Shown one piece after another: positions 42,142 to 49,559 of a stretch of DNA of 64,000 bases. The position numbers and the translations under genes are program-made. Under the pieces are notes generated by a model, which was not told the DNA's origin, did not search any database, and saw only the letters and a program-made list of their open reading frames with translations. The stretch lies in assembly GCA_963847145.1 (NCBI GenBank), contig CAWJYN010000003.1, positions 186,001 through 250,000 of the forward strand, written 5' to 3'. Every line of letters begins with the position of its first letter. Position 1 is the stretch's first letter. Origin of the DNA: JABFRJ01 sp963847145. Lineage in GTDB: Bacteria; Pseudomonadota; Alphaproteobacteria; Rhizobiales; Hyphomicrobiaceae.

Positions 42142-43611
42142 ATGCATGTTCAGGCATCAACCGCGAGCGATCGCCCGCCCGAAGCACACTCTGCGTTTCG
42201 GGCGTCAGCATTTGCATGCGTGCTGGTTGTTTTCGCTGTAACTCTGCTGGCTGTTTTCAGCATGGCATCGGCGTCAGCCCAACCCGCATCGCCTGCCGCG
42301 AAAGTCACGCTCTCGCTTGATGACGTCGAGCCACAATGGGACGGACTCCAAGCAAAGCAACGCTTCGAGATCCTTGAGCAGTTGTTGCGGCAAGCCCAGT
42401 TCGATTTCGCCGATCGATTGCTTTCACGCCCGAACAAGCTGGTTTCGGGCGATGCGGCTATCCATCGGTTCTATATCGGCATGGTCCGCAAGGGACAGGG
42501 ACGACAGCAAGACGCCATTGTAATATTCCGCGACGTTCTCGCGCAAAACCCGAGCTTCACGCGCGTGCGGCTCGAGCTCGCGCACGCCCTCTACGCCCAG
42601 GAAGATGACGAGGCGGCGCGCCATAACTTCGAACTCGTGCTCGGCGGTCTCGGCTCTAATCCGGGTCTTAGCCAAGCGGTGCAAAGCTATATCGCCGCGA
42701 TTGACAGCCGCAAGCGGTGGGATGTCACGACATTTATCTCGGTTGCGCCATCGACCAATCTGAACCAGGGCTCCAACAAATCGACCATCACGCTGGTCGA
42801 CGGTAACGGCAATCCGATCAAATTCGAGCTGAGCAAAGAAAACCAGAAGAAGTCCGGTGTCGGCTTGATCGGTGGCGCGCAGGCGAGCTATCGCCAGCCA
42901 ATCACTGATCGCGTCGATCTATTGGCCGCCGGTGGCGGCACTTATAAATCCTATCGCGACCATGGATTCGATGCCGGGCTGCTGAACGCATCGGTTGGCC
43001 CGCGCTATCGCTTCGATTGGGGCAACGTTAGTCTGCTCGCCATCGCCGAACGCAGCTTGGCGGCAGGAGAAAATCAGGCGCGCTCATGGGGTGGGCTGAT
43101 ATCAACGTCGGCCCGGCTGACTGCCCGAGACACGATCAATGCGGAACTAACTTGCAGCCGCAGGTCGTTCAACAACAATTGGAAGGGGACCGATCTCAGC
43201 TACCAGGACGGCCATGCGTGCTCGATCGCCGGGCGAATCGATCACGCTGTGAGTTCGATGGCGTTTATGCGTGTCCTTGGACTGGTTGGTCGCGAGCGCA
43301 CGGGAGCCACGCATCTCGACAACGACTATTGGACCGCCGGCGCCGGGGTGCACAATGAGCTACCCTTCGGCGTCAGTCTTTATCTGCAGGGCGCATTCAC
43401 TAAGCGTGGCTTCGACGGCGTTTATCCTTCGACTACAAGCGTCCGTCACGATCAACGCTGGGACCTTACGAGCAACTTGACCAAGCGTGATTGGGTGCTC
43501 TTTGGTTTCGCACCGCAGCTGCAATATTCGTTCACCCATAACAACAGCAACGTCGGCATCTTCCAATACGATGCCCACGGTGTGAATTTGACCCTGACCA
43601 AGCGTTACTGA
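42142..43611 (+). CDS. slam: Slam, surface lipoprotein assembly modulator (DUF560 outer-membrane protein)
   Basis: Slam proteins move lipoproteins through the outer membrane and display them on the surface. The protein has 489 residues with a signal peptide (VLVVFAVTLLAVFSMASASA). A TPR-type periplasmic region lies at about 55-190 (for example RVRLELAHALYAQEDDEAARHNF). The C-terminal ~290 form a beta-barrel rich in aromatic strands, ending GVNLTLTKRY. ATG at 42142 is preferred to the frame start at 42052, which overlaps the lipoprotein stop. It is encoded directly after its probable substrate, forming a type XI secretion pair. Confidence 0.83.
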   Translation: MHVQASTASDRPPEAHSAFRASAFACVLVVFAVTLLAVFSMASASAQPASPAAKVTLSLDDVEPQWDGLQAKQRFEILEQLLRQAQFDFADRLLSRPNKLVSGDAAIHRFYIGMVRKGQGRQQDAIVIFRDVLAQNPSFTRVRLELAHALYAQEDDEAARHNFELVLGGLGSNPGLSQAVQSYIAAIDSRKRWDVTTFISVAPSTNLNQGSNKSTITLVDGNGNPIKFELSKENQKKSGVGLIGGAQASYRQPITDRVDLLAAGGGTYKSYRDHGFDAGLLNASVGPRYRFDWGNVSLLAIAERSLAAGENQARSWGGLISTSARLTARDTINAELTCSRRSFNNNWKGTDLSYQDGHACSIAGRIDHAVSSMAFMRVLGLVGRERTGATHLDNDYWTAGAGVHNELPFGVSLYLQGAFTKRGFDGVYPSTTSVRHDQRWDLTSNLTKRDWVLFGFAPQLQYSFTHNNSNVGIFQYDAHGVNLTLTKRY

Positions 43612-43734
43612 CAGGCGACGCTTCGGGTGCAGGCGTTCGGCCGACTTGAACCCCATCGCCGCCAGTATCAACAGGTGCAGCGGACTTCACAAGCGCGCGA
43701 TTGTGCCAGCCCGACCCTGAGGCTGCCGCCACTT

Positions 43735-45162
43735 TTAAACCGCCAAAGGCCGCGCCAACTCTGGCGGCACGAGCTTTTGATAGGCGGCACCGATGCGGAA
43801 CAATAAGCCCTCGGTGTAGGGCTTGCCGATGATCTGGACGCCGCCGGGCAATTGGTTGCCCGAGCGTGGAATTGGCAACGTCAAGGTCGGCAGTCCGAGA
43901 TAGCTGATCGGGCGGCAGTATTTTACGACGCGCGCCATCGTCGCCTGCACGGCCGGGCTGCCGGCCACATCGAGTTCCGCAATGGTCGGCAGCGGATCGG
44001 CGGTGATGGGCAGAATGGCGATATCGATATCTTTGAACGTTTGATCGAGCGTACGCTGCAGGTAGGTGCCGCGCGCCCGTAAGGCGGTCATGTGATCGAC
44101 GCCAGAAATAAAGTGCCCGATCTCCAGCCGCGCGCGCACCTGCGGGCCATAGTCGTTCGGCCGTGTGGTCAGCCAGTGCGCATGCGCCGCCGCCGCATCG
44201 GGCAGCTGTATCGCCTGTGCCAGATGATCCAGCGTCGTCCAGTCTGGGAATTGGCAGGTGCGCTTCTCAAGCCCCAGCTTGCCCAGCACGGCGAGCACCG
44301 CTTCGACCATCGCCTGCACATCGGCATGCGCCTCGCCCGCCACCTTGGCGTCCAGCCCGACCCGCAGGCCTTTTACGGGTGCTGCCATCTCGGCGAGATA
44401 ATCCGGCACGGGGACGTTCGATGCGGCGGGATCGCGTGCATCCGGCCCAGCAAGGATACTGAGCATGAGTGCCAAGTCTTCCACATGCCGCGCAATCACG
44501 CCGAGCGTATCGAGGCACGCCGCGAGCGGCATCGCGCCGGCGCGACTGACGCGTCCCCATGTCGGCTTAACCGAGGTGATGCCACAGTTCGCTGCCGGCA
44601 GCCGCAACGAGCCCGCCGTGTCTGACCCCAACCCGGCCGGGATCGCGCCCATCGCCACCGCACAAGCCGTGCCCGCCGACGAGCCGCCGGTCACCCGCGC
44701 CGGGTCCCACGGATTGCGCGCGTGGCCGAGCACGTAGTTATGTCCTGTCGGCCCGAACGCGAATTCCGTCAGATGCAGCGCAGCGATCTGGATTGCGCCG
44801 GCTGACTTGTATTTCGCGATGACGGTCGCATCCTGCGTGGCGGGTTGCTCCCCACGAATTTTTGCACCCCAGCTGGCGATCTTGCCCGTCCGGTCGAACA
44901 TATCTTTATGAGCCAGCGGCACGCCGGCCAACGGACCGAGCTTGGCACCCTTGGCGCGCGCGGCGTCCACAGCCTTGGCCGCAGCCAGCGCTTCATCGCC
45001 TTCGCGCGTGATCGTGCAGTGGGTCCGCGCGTGTGCCGTGTCCAACCGAGCCAGCGCAGCCTCGGTCGCTGCCATGCTCGAAATCTCGCCAGCCGCAATG
45101 GCCCGGCCCAGCGCGCGCGCCGACATCATCGGCAGGTCTTCGTGCTTGATCTGAGCCATCAC
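43735..45162 (-). CDS. Amidase-signature protein, AtzE-like
   Basis: The protein has 475 residues with the Ser-cisSer-Lys core: the lysine in PLAHKDMFDR, the GGSSAGTA loop and GLGSDTAGSLRLPAAN with the nucleophile serine. The N-terminus overlaps a small gene by 4 bp (ATGA). That small protein resembles AtzG, so this is probably an AtzE-like catalytic subunit related to GatA. AtzE/AtzG hydrolyse 1-carboxybiuret in the cyanuric acid pathway, but no other atz gene is nearby and the substrate here is inferred only. Confidence 0.82.
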   Translation of the reverse strand: MMAQIKHEDLPMMSARALGRAIAAGEISSMAATEAALARLDTAHARTHCTITREGDEALAAAKAVDAARAKGAKLGPLAGVPLAHKDMFDRTGKIASWGAKIRGEQPATQDATVIAKYKSAGAIQIAALHLTEFAFGPTGHNYVLGHARNPWDPARVTGGSSAGTACAVAMGAIPAGLGSDTAGSLRLPAANCGITSVKPTWGRVSRAGAMPLAACLDTLGVIARHVEDLALMLSILAGPDARDPAASNVPVPDYLAEMAAPVKGLRVGLDAKVAGEAHADVQAMVEAVLAVLGKLGLEKRTCQFPDWTTLDHLAQAIQLPDAAAAHAHWLTTRPNDYGPQVRARLEIGHFISGVDHMTALRARGTYLQRTLDQTFKDIDIAILPITADPLPTIAELDVAGSPAVQATMARVVKYCRPISYLGLPTLTLPIPRSGNQLPGGVQIIGKPYTEGLLFRIGAAYQKLVPPELARPLAV

Positions 45163-45353
45163 TTCGCTCCCGTGGTCAGCACGCGCCGGAAGTCATCCAC
45201 GTCCGCCTGGAACGGCACCTCCGCTGCAACCTTCCGCATGGTGGCGCTCAGCATCGCGGCATGCGCCTTGGCGCCTGCACGCCGCTCCGGCGGCATGTCG
45301 AGGTAGGCTGCGGGTTCGTTTGCGTCGGCAGGTGTGGTGGGGGGGCTGGCCAT
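45159..45353 (-). CDS. AtzG-like small subunit (DUF4089/GatC-like)
   Basis: The protein has 64 residues. It has the helical pattern of AtzG/DUF4089 small partners: YLDMPPERRAGAKAHAAML and VAAEVPFQADVDDFRRVL. It overlaps the amidase gene by ATGA, implying coupled translation and a complex, as GatC is to GatA. GAGAGAAA lies upstream of the ATG at 45353. Sequence is short, so the call relies on context. Confidence 0.7.
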   Translation of the reverse strand: MASPPTTPADANEPAAYLDMPPERRAGAKAHAAMLSATMRKVAAEVPFQADVDDFRRVLTTGAK

Positions 45354-45447
45354 CGGCGTTTCTCTCGGTGGGACTTAACAGACTGCAACGTAGTCGGCGC
45401 CCGTGCTCGGCACAATGACCCTGACTGTCCCAAAATAACCGCACCAG

Positions 45448-45462
45448 TTAGCGGTTCTTTAA
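45448..45462. promoter_or_regulatory. CtrA-like site upstream of the PilZ gene
   Basis: TTAG-CGGTTCT-TTAA matches TTAA-N7-TTAA in seven of eight bases. It lies about 107 bp before the ATG at 45569 of a c-di-GMP-binding protein. Confidence 0.35.
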
Positions 45463-45568
45463 ATCCCTGACGGCACAGTGAGGCGGCGCGAGGTGTGTGG
45501 CGCGCAATGCTCAAACAACGGGACCGGACTGGTCCCGATCGCCACCCCAAACGTGCCGAGGATCGCCC

Positions 45569-46192
45569 ATGTCCGTGTCTCCCCATGCTGCCAGACCACC
45601 CGAACCCTTTTCCCGCGCCGTCGCCGACCGGCGGCGGCATGCGCGTGTCGCCGTCACCATGCTCGGCCGCTTCATGCGCCCCAGCAAACATGAATTCCCC
45701 TGCAAGATGATCGACATTTCTGTCGGCGGCGCGGCCTTCATGTCGCCCGTTGAGCCAGACGTCGGCGAAAAGATCATCGCTTACTTCGATCAGGTTGGTG
45801 GCCTGGAGGGCAACGTCGTCCGCCACTTCGCCGGCGGTTTCGCCATCCAGTTCACGATGACGACGCACAAGCGCGACAAGCTTGCTGCAACGCTGATGTT
45901 TCTGGCCAACAAACACGAAATGCCCGGCCTTGAAAACCGCCGCCACGAGCGCATCGCCACCGATGGCCAAAACAAGATCCTGACGCTGACGGAAGGCCTG
46001 ACAATCGCGTGCGACGTGATTGATATGTCGATCTCCGGCGCCTCTATCGCCACCGTTGCGCGACCTGAACTTGGCACCATCCTCAAGCTTGGCAATCTCA
46101 AGGCAAAAGTCGTGCGGCATCACGAGCGCGGCATCGCGCTCGAGTTTGTCGATGTGCAGAATCCCAACGCAATCCGCCGTTACTTTGGCTGA
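45569..46192 (+). CDS. Tandem PilZ-domain protein
   Basis: The protein has 207 residues with two PilZ-type domains, which bind c-di-GMP. Domain 1 has RRRHARVAV (21-29) and DISVGGAAF. Domain 2 has NRRHERIAT (123-131) and DMSISGASI. Both have an R-rich loop and a D.S..G motif, so both may bind ligand. The partner protein is unknown. ATG at 45569 was chosen because the first domain starts just after. A hairpin terminator follows at 46231. Confidence 0.87.
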   Translation: MSVSPHAARPPEPFSRAVADRRRHARVAVTMLGRFMRPSKHEFPCKMIDISVGGAAFMSPVEPDVGEKIIAYFDQVGGLEGNVVRHFAGGFAIQFTMTTHKRDKLAATLMFLANKHEMPGLENRRHERIATDGQNKILTLTEGLTIACDVIDMSISGASIATVARPELGTILKLGNLKAKVVRHHERGIALEFVDVQNPNAIRRYFG

Positions 46193-46230
46193 GAGCGTTT
46201 CATTTGTTCCGAGTTCTCCGTCGTATCGAC

Positions 46231-46260
46231 CCGCCCCCTGTCCGGGGCGGCGGGTTTCTT
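46231..46260 (+). terminator. Possible rho-independent terminator after the PilZ gene
   Basis: CCGCCCC (46231-46237) pairs with GGGGCGG (46244-46250) and is followed by CGGGTTTCTT. The T-run is short, so this is a moderate candidate. Confidence 0.5.
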
Positions 46261-46344
46261 GCGTGCCAGCCTAGACGGCGGGCGGGACGCTCCGAAGGCC
46301 GTGAATTGTGTGTGTTCGCTCTTGTGTGTCGAGTGGGGTGTGTG

Positions 46345-47061
46345 ATGCGTCGTTTTTCAGTTATCGCAGCAAATCTGGCCGCCAATATCGTCATGGGGGC
46401 GGTCACCGCCGCTCTGGCGCTGACGTTCGCTGTTGAGCCGGCACTTGCGGCCGAGCAGTCACGCGATGTGGCCCGTGTGCTCAATCAGGCGCAGGAACAG
46501 GGCTCATTGTATCTGCGGGTTTTCGGTGTCACCCCGCCGCCGTACGGCCACGCCGACTTTTGCCGTCGTGATCCGCGCGAGTGCGCGCAAGGCACGCTCG
46601 AAGAGACGCGCCGTCCGGGTACCGGTGAGGCGATGGCGGAACTTGACCGCGTCAACCGCCAGACCAACGCTGATATCGTGCCGGTCACCGATACGGAACA
46701 GTACGGTGTCGAAGACCATTGGACGCTGCCACGCAGCGGCAAAGGCGACTGTGAAGATTACGCCCTGCTGAAGCGCCAGCGCCTGATGAAGGCGGGTTGG
46801 CCGGCCAGCGCACTTTTGATGACGGTCGTGTTCGACGAAAAGCGTGAAGGTCACGCTGTGCTGACGGCGCGCACCGCCGATGGCGATTTCATTCTCGACA
46901 ACAAGACCAGCGACATCAAACTGTGGAGCAAGACGCCCTATCAGTTCGTCATGCGCCAGTCCTACCTCGACCCCATCGTCTGGATGTCGCTTGATCCGAA
47001 GCGGGCGGTGCCGTCGGTGCAGGTGCCGGTGCCAGTGGCTGGCTTGCATGGGACGAAGTGA
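46345..47061 (+). CDS. Bacterial transglutaminase-like cysteine peptidase (BTLCP)
   Basis: The protein has 238 residues. The signal peptide ends PALAAEQ. The catalytic triad is visible as Cys136 in GKGDCEDYALLK, His170 in EGHAVLTART and Asp185 in ILDNKT. BTLCP (LapG-related, DUF920) enzymes are periplasmic; LapG cleaves adhesins under c-di-GMP control. A PilZ gene just upstream is suggestive, but no LapD or adhesin is in the window. ATG at 46345 was chosen because the signal peptide follows. It is convergent with the carbonic anhydrase gene, 6 bp away. Confidence 0.87.
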   Translation: MRRFSVIAANLAANIVMGAVTAALALTFAVEPALAAEQSRDVARVLNQAQEQGSLYLRVFGVTPPPYGHADFCRRDPRECAQGTLEETRRPGTGEAMAELDRVNRQTNADIVPVTDTEQYGVEDHWTLPRSGKGDCEDYALLKRQRLMKAGWPASALLMTVVFDEKREGHAVLTARTADGDFILDNKTSDIKLWSKTPYQFVMRQSYLDPIVWMSLDPKRAVPSVQVPVPVAGLHGTK

Positions 47062-47067
47062 GCGGCC

Positions 47068-47598
47068 TTACCCTTGCTTCACTAACCCCGACCTGAATCG
47101 CTGGCCGTTCTTTACGTAGAATTCCGCGCCGCGCTTGAGGCGGGCTTGATCGGCTTCGGTGAGTTGCCGGATTACCTTGCCCGGCGCGCCCATCACGACT
47201 GAGCCGGGCGGGATTTCCTTGCCCTCGCCGATGAGTGCGCCAGCGCCGATCAGGCACCCAGCGCCAATCTTGGCGCCGTTCAAAACAATCGCGCCGATGC
47301 CGATCAGCGAGCCATCGCCGATGGTGCAGCCATGCAGCATGGCCATGTGCCCGATGGTGCAATCCGCGCCGATGGTCAGCGGAAATCCAGGATCGGTGTG
47401 CAGCACGGATCCATCCTGCACGTTCGACCGGAGGCCGATGCGGATCGGCTCGTTATCGCCGCGCATGACCACGTTGAACCAGACCGTTGCATCGTCCTCC
47501 AAAATCACGTTGCCGAGCAGAGTTGCATTATCCGCAACCCAGAAGCGGCCACTGGCCGGCGTAACAACTTTGTGACCGTCCAATGCATAAAGGGCCAT
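47068..47598 (-). CDS. Gamma-class carbonic anhydrase family protein
   Basis: The protein has 176 residues and a left-handed beta-helix of hexapeptide repeats. The metal-binding histidines are in SVLHTDPG and GHMAMLHGC. Gamma-type proteins such as YrdA are often poorly active as anhydrases. ATG at 47598 begins MALYALDGHK; the frame to 48054 overlaps cysE. It is divergent from cysE, which also has a hexapeptide fold. Confidence 0.9.
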   Translation of the reverse strand: MALYALDGHKVVTPASGRFWVADNATLLGNVILEDDATVWFNVVMRGDNEPIRIGLRSNVQDGSVLHTDPGFPLTIGADCTIGHMAMLHGCTIGDGSLIGIGAIVLNGAKIGAGCLIGAGALIGEGKEIPPGSVVMGAPGKVIRQLTEADQARLKRGAEFYVKNGQRFRSGLVKQG

Positions 47599-47842
47599 AG
47601 AAGCTCTCCAAAAACCGGGCAGAATGCCGCGCAGTATACTAGACTGAATCCTGGGTAGGCGCCCGCCCGCTGCTGATGGCTGCACACTACCCGCTGCGGC
47701 GCACAGCGCCAACATGCCTCCAGGGACGTTGATCGGGCCCGCACTCCCCGAGGCACTGCCCCGAGGCTGGGTTTTCGCTGCATTTTGTGCTAGCCTTCGT
47801 CGAACGGTGGGTCCGCGAACGGCCGCCCACATTGCACAATGA

Positions 47843-48703
47843 ATGGACACACCCATGGCCACCAAGGTCTCTCCCGCCGCCTTGAAGCAGGATCGCGCTC
47901 TGGCGACCCACGATCCGATCTGGTCGGCCGTCCGTTGCGAGGCTGACATGGCTGCTGCGGGCGAGCCGGCCCTCGGTGGCTTCTTGTTTGCGACAGTCTT
48001 GAGCCACAGCCGACTGGAGGATGCCGTCTGCCACCGGCTCGCGCAGCGGCTCAATCACGCCGACGTGGACGCAGGCCTCATCAGTCAGATGTTCACGCAG
48101 GTGCTGGCCAAGAAGCCGGAGATTGGCGATATCTTTCGTGCCGATCTGCAAGCCGTGTTCGACCGCGACCCAGCCTGCACGCGCTACATCGAGCCACTGC
48201 TTTACTTCAAGGGGTTCCACGCGCTTGTCACCCACCGGTTTGCGCATGAACTCTGGAACGATGGCCGCCGTGACTTCGCGCTCTACCTGCAAAGCCAGTC
48301 GTCACGCATCTTCGGCGTCGATATCAACCCGAACGCTCGCATGGGACGTGGCATCATGCTCGACCACGGGACTGGCATCGTCATCGGCGAAACCGCCGTC
48401 GTTGGTGACAATTGTTCGATCCTTCAGAATGTGACCCTTGGCGGTAACGGCAAAGAAACCGGCGATCGCCATCCCAAGATCGGCAAGAACGTGCTGCTGG
48501 CAGCCGGCGCCAACGTACTCGGCAACATCCGCGTCGGCGACTGCTCCAAGGTTGCTGCCGGCTCCGTCGTTCTCCAAGACGTTCCCGCCAACAAAACAGT
48601 GGCTGGCGTTCCAGCCCGCATTGTGGGCGATAGTGGCTGCCCGGAGCCCGCCCGCAGCATGGACCAGCGCGTCGAGCCCGATGATTGCGGTTGCGGCAAC
48701 TGA
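47843..48703 (+). CDS. cysE: Serine O-acetyltransferase
   Basis: CysE makes O-acetylserine for cysteine synthesis. The 286-residue protein has the N-terminal helical region and the left-handed helix with GVDINPNARMGRGIMLDHG, then GETAVVGDNCSILQNVTLGG and GDRHPKIGKNVLLAAGA. The catalytic HPKIG region is intact. Starts at 47843 and 47855 are in frame. The C-terminus ends in an odd CGCGN. The DUF3126 gene follows 49 bp later, which is the usual Hyphomicrobiales order. Confidence 0.95.
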   Translation: MDTPMATKVSPAALKQDRALATHDPIWSAVRCEADMAAAGEPALGGFLFATVLSHSRLEDAVCHRLAQRLNHADVDAGLISQMFTQVLAKKPEIGDIFRADLQAVFDRDPACTRYIEPLLYFKGFHALVTHRFAHELWNDGRRDFALYLQSQSSRIFGVDINPNARMGRGIMLDHGTGIVIGETAVVGDNCSILQNVTLGGNGKETGDRHPKIGKNVLLAAGANVLGNIRVGDCSKVAAGSVVLQDVPANKTVAGVPARIVGDSGCPEPARSMDQRVEPDDCGCGN

Positions 48704-48752
48704 GCCGCTGGCTTATCGGAGGCTACGGACCCATCGTTTCTGAAAGTGCATC

Positions 48753-49178
48753 ATGTCGGACATCCTGACACCGCAGATCATCAACCGGCTGCAGACCTAC
48801 CTGCGCAAAGCCTTTGGCACACAGTCGCTCGCGGTCCGCGCCCAGCCGAAAAAGAGCGACGTCGCCGAGGTTTATGCTAACGACAAACCGTTCGGCACGA
48901 TCACGCTCGACGATGAAGACGACGAACTCGTCTATCAATTCTCGTGGACCATCAAAGAAAAGCCGCAGCCCCTGAACGTGCCGGAGATGGTGCGCATTCA
49001 GACTTATCTGCGCGAGCGGCTTGGTGCCAAGACCTTGTCGATCCGTGCCCGCGGCAAGCTCAAGGACAGCGCCGAGGTCTTTGTCGCCGAAGAGTCGCTG
49101 GCAATCCTGTCTGTCGACGATGATGCCTATCAGTTCCAAATGGCCATTTTGGAAATGGACCTTGAAGGCATCATGTAG
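48753..49178 (+). CDS. DUF3126 family protein, internally duplicated
   Basis: The protein has 141 residues, about twice the usual ~70. The two halves align: RLQTYLRKAFGTQSLAVRA with RIQTYLRERLGAKTLSIRA, then KKSDVAEVYAND with LKDSAEVFVAEE, then YQFSW with YQFQM. The second half ends in the typical AILEMDLE. The fold and role of DUF3126 are unknown. It lies beside cysE as in relatives, so a link to cysteine synthesis is possible. Confidence 0.85.
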   Translation: MSDILTPQIINRLQTYLRKAFGTQSLAVRAQPKKSDVAEVYANDKPFGTITLDDEDDELVYQFSWTIKEKPQPLNVPEMVRIQTYLRERLGAKTLSIRARGKLKDSAEVFVAEESLAILSVDDDAYQFQMAILEMDLEGIM

Positions 49179-49245
49179 GGCTTGTGGTGGCTGCGGGTCT
49201 GCATACTTGCATTTGGCAGACAAGGCACTTATAGCCTGCTGATCC

Positions 49246-49337
49246 GGAGACGTGGCCGAGTGGCTGAAGGCGGCGCTTTGCTAAAGCGTTATACCTAGAA
49301 ATGGGTATCCAGGGTTCGAATCCCTGCGTCTCCGCCA
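49246..49337 (+). tRNA. tRNA-Ser (anticodon GCU)
   Basis: The acceptor stem GGAGACG (49246-49252) pairs with CGTCTCC (49327-49333), followed by G and an encoded CCA. The anticodon GCT is at 49280-49282 in a 7-nt loop TTGCTAA. A long variable arm (about 18 nt, with TACC...GGTA) is typical of tRNA-Ser. GGTTCGAAT is the T loop. It reads AGC and AGT codons. Confidence 0.97.
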
Positions 49338-49367
49338 AGTGTTACCAAAAAACAATGACTTGGTTTT
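49335..49367 (+). terminator. Possible terminator at the tRNA-Ser 3' end
   Basis: CCAAGT (49335-49340) can pair with ACTTGG (49358-49363) followed by TTTT. The stem is short with a 17-nt loop, so it is weak. Confidence 0.35.
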
Positions 49368-49373
49368 GCTGTC

Positions 49374-49559
49374 TTATTTTGGTTTGCCGCTGCCCGTTTT
49401 GCTGGCACCGGCGCGGCGGCAGCGATCGGAGCAGAAGCGCACGCTGTCCCAATCCCGTTCCCACTTTTTGCGCCATGCGAACGGCCGCTGGCAGGCTGCG
49501 CAGATCTTTGCGGGCAGGTGCGACTTCGCGACGGAGCGATTGGTCCGATCGCGTTTCAT
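49374..49559 (-). CDS. DUF2256 domain protein
   Basis: The protein has 61 residues with four cysteines placed as a zinc site: ICAACQRPF and VRFCSDRCRRAG. The PFAWRKKWERDWDSVRFCSDRCR core is diagnostic for DUF2256. Its start overlaps the photolyase stop by 4 bp (ATGA), so expression is coupled. DUF2256 genes often lie beside photolyase or cryptochrome genes; the function is unknown and a partner role is inferred. Confidence 0.85.
   Translation of the reverse strand: MKRDRTNRSVAKSHLPAKICAACQRPFAWRKKWERDWDSVRFCSDRCRRAGASKTGSGKPK

Noticed and set aside
45248..46123. 291-codon minus-strand frame opposite the PilZ gene
   Set aside because: It overlaps the AtzG-like and PilZ genes in other frames and has no motif.
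49246..49337. tRNA-Ser as an integration site
   Set aside because: The neighbouring genes are conserved types and no integrase or partial tRNA copy was found.
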